From positions 1-6,449 of the forward strand of contig WGBH01000086.1 in NCBI GenBank assembly GCA_015494435.1: a stretch of DNA of 6,449 nucleotides, written 5' to 3'. The notes under the pieces were generated by a model. That model had not been told where the DNA came from and made no database searches. It saw nothing but the letters and a program-made list of their open reading frames with translations. The position numbers and the translations under genes are program-made. Every line of letters starts with the position of its first letter. Positions within the stretch are counted from its first letter, which is position 1. Below, one piece after another: positions 5,968 to 6,449 of the stretch. The DNA is from Thiotrichaceae bacterium (GTDB taxonomy: Bacteria > Pseudomonadota > Gammaproteobacteria > Thiotrichales > Thiotrichaceae).

Positions 5968-6015
5968 CTACATGGCTTTATTCACTCGATTGGTAAGACT
6001 CAGAAGGAATCCAAT

Positions 6016-6449
6016 TTATCTGAGAGACTTAATAAACTGAAACATATCCTCCAATGAGGAAGCCGAAAAGATATAGCGCATCGCTTCTTCTATCTGTTTT
6101 TCTTCCATTGCAAAAACACAATCTAACTGTTCTTGGCTTAAAGCAGAAAATTTAGTCTCTAATAAAAAAACAAGACTTTTCGCTTTACCTTCTGCTTCGC
6201 CTTCTGCTTTGCCTTCTGCTTTACCTTCTGCTTTACCTTCTGCTTTGCCTTTTGCTTTGCCTTTTGCTTCAGCCTCGGCGTACCAGCTTTGTATTGTTTC
6301 TGCTAACATACTATTTACTCCTTCTAAGCTACTAATCTCAGGAAATATTGCATCGGGTTGTTGTTTTGGTAGTGCTATTTCCGTTAACCAGAGCGCAAAC
6401 GCACGATTCAACGATTCCTGTTCTGGCATATTAAGCCAATCGATAAGAT
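6016..6449 (-). CDS. Rpn-type (PD-(D/E)XK nuclease/putative transposase) protein, C-terminal part
   Basis: The minus-strand frame ends at TAA 6018-6016 and stays open to the right edge. An internal ATG at 6429 gives 137 residues, but the bases before it encode in-frame LIDWLN with no stop, which resembles the helix after the nuclease core in this family. The true start therefore very likely lies beyond the window. Visible parts are a helical segment after LIDWLNMPEQESLNRAF, the linker EAEAKGKAKGKAEGKAEG with several Gly-Lys-Ala-Glu repeats, and a C-terminal helical tail (LLETKFSALSQEQL to SLEDMF) of the DUF4351-like kind. Rpn proteins (E. coli RpnA) are DNA endonucleases promoting recombination, and many copies per genome are common in filamentous bacteria. 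The catalytic domain is outside the window, so activity cannot be judged. Confidence 0.75.
   Translation of the reverse strand, partial: LIDWLNMPEQESLNRAFALWLTEIALPKQQPDAIFPEISSLEGVNSMLAETIQSWYAEAEAKGKAKGKAEGKAEGKAEGKAEGEAEGKAKSLVFLLETKFSALSQEQLDCVFAMEEKQIEEAMRYIFSASSLEDMFQFIKSLR
6182..6265 (-). repeat. In-frame 12-bp tandem repeat, seven units
   Basis: Seven 12-base units of the form GCTTTACCTTCT (plus strand), with variants at the sixth base (a/g), one GCTTCG unit, and CTTTT endings in the last two. Each unit encodes four residues, mostly Gly-Lys-Ala-Glu, in the linker of the Rpn-type protein. The unit length is a multiple of three, so gain or loss of copies would change linker length without breaking the frame. 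Confidence 0.85.

Larger units (their letters stand above)
5760..6015. other. Repeat-rich intergenic region
   Basis: The 256 bases downstream of the lipoprotein gene and of the convergent Rpn-type gene have no supportable ORF. They start with a small inverted repeat, ACTAT (5768-5772) with ATAGT (5776-5780), and are then filled by REP-like palindromes listed separately. No intrinsic terminator with a T-run was found for either gene. Confidence 0.55.

Noticed and set aside
6182..6265. CRISPR-like array
   Set aside because: The 12-base units are directly adjacent with no spacers and are in frame within a coding region.
6429..6449. ATG at 6429 as the true start of the Rpn-type gene
   Set aside because: The frame continues upstream without a stop, encoding LIDWLN, which fits the interior of the family, so the gene is more likely cut by the window edge.

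Overview
The window is AT-rich chromosomal DNA with dense, mostly short intergenic gaps. It suggests a gammaproteobacterium, possibly of the Thiotrichales/Beggiatoa kind. Reasons: a long-form Mrp/ApbC with an N-terminal MIP18 (DUF59) domain, an Rpn-type nuclease tail with Gly-Lys-Ala-Glu repeats, and palindromic intergenic repeats of the GGAACGAG and GTAGGGTGCAT/GGTCGGCT kinds that I associate with such genomes. The lineage is an inference and only moderately secure.

Layout. Positions 1-326 (minus) hold the N-terminus of a membrane acyltransferase-3 (OafA/YrhL) protein cut by the window edge. A roughly 310-base gap follows, then a secreted stand-alone SGNH-like protein (702-1550, plus) read divergently from the acyltransferase. 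The SGNH leader contains a hairpin that pairs with its own Shine-Dalgarno region and a possible 26-codon leader ORF. Three consecutive hairpins (1555-1623) separate it from a 5-formyltetrahydrofolate cyclo-ligase (1682-2266, plus). Two tandem palindromes (2283-2332) lie between that gene and the convergent mrp/apbC gene (2378-3472, minus), an Fe-S cluster carrier. The 307-base gap upstream of mrp carries a good match to a type-1 IscR operator (3611-3635). On its other side is a 659-residue lipoprotein of the Beta_propel family (3780-5759, plus). A 256-base repeat-rich gap (REP-like inverted repeats, 5799-5967) leads to the C-terminal part of an Rpn/PD-(D/E)XK nuclease-type protein (6016-6449, minus), cut by the right edge.

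How the genes relate. The acyltransferase and SGNH genes look like a split version of a two-domain acyltransferase-3/SGNH enzyme that modifies extracellular glycans. The cyclo-ligase and Mrp are housekeeping (folate recycling and Fe-S delivery) and show no functional link to each other. The lipoprotein shares a regulatory region with mrp but its function is not known.

I see no clear new defence or mobile system. The items most worth a second look are the SGNH leader, the IscR-like site between mrp and the lipoprotein, the split acyltransferase/SGNH pair, and the hairpin clusters.
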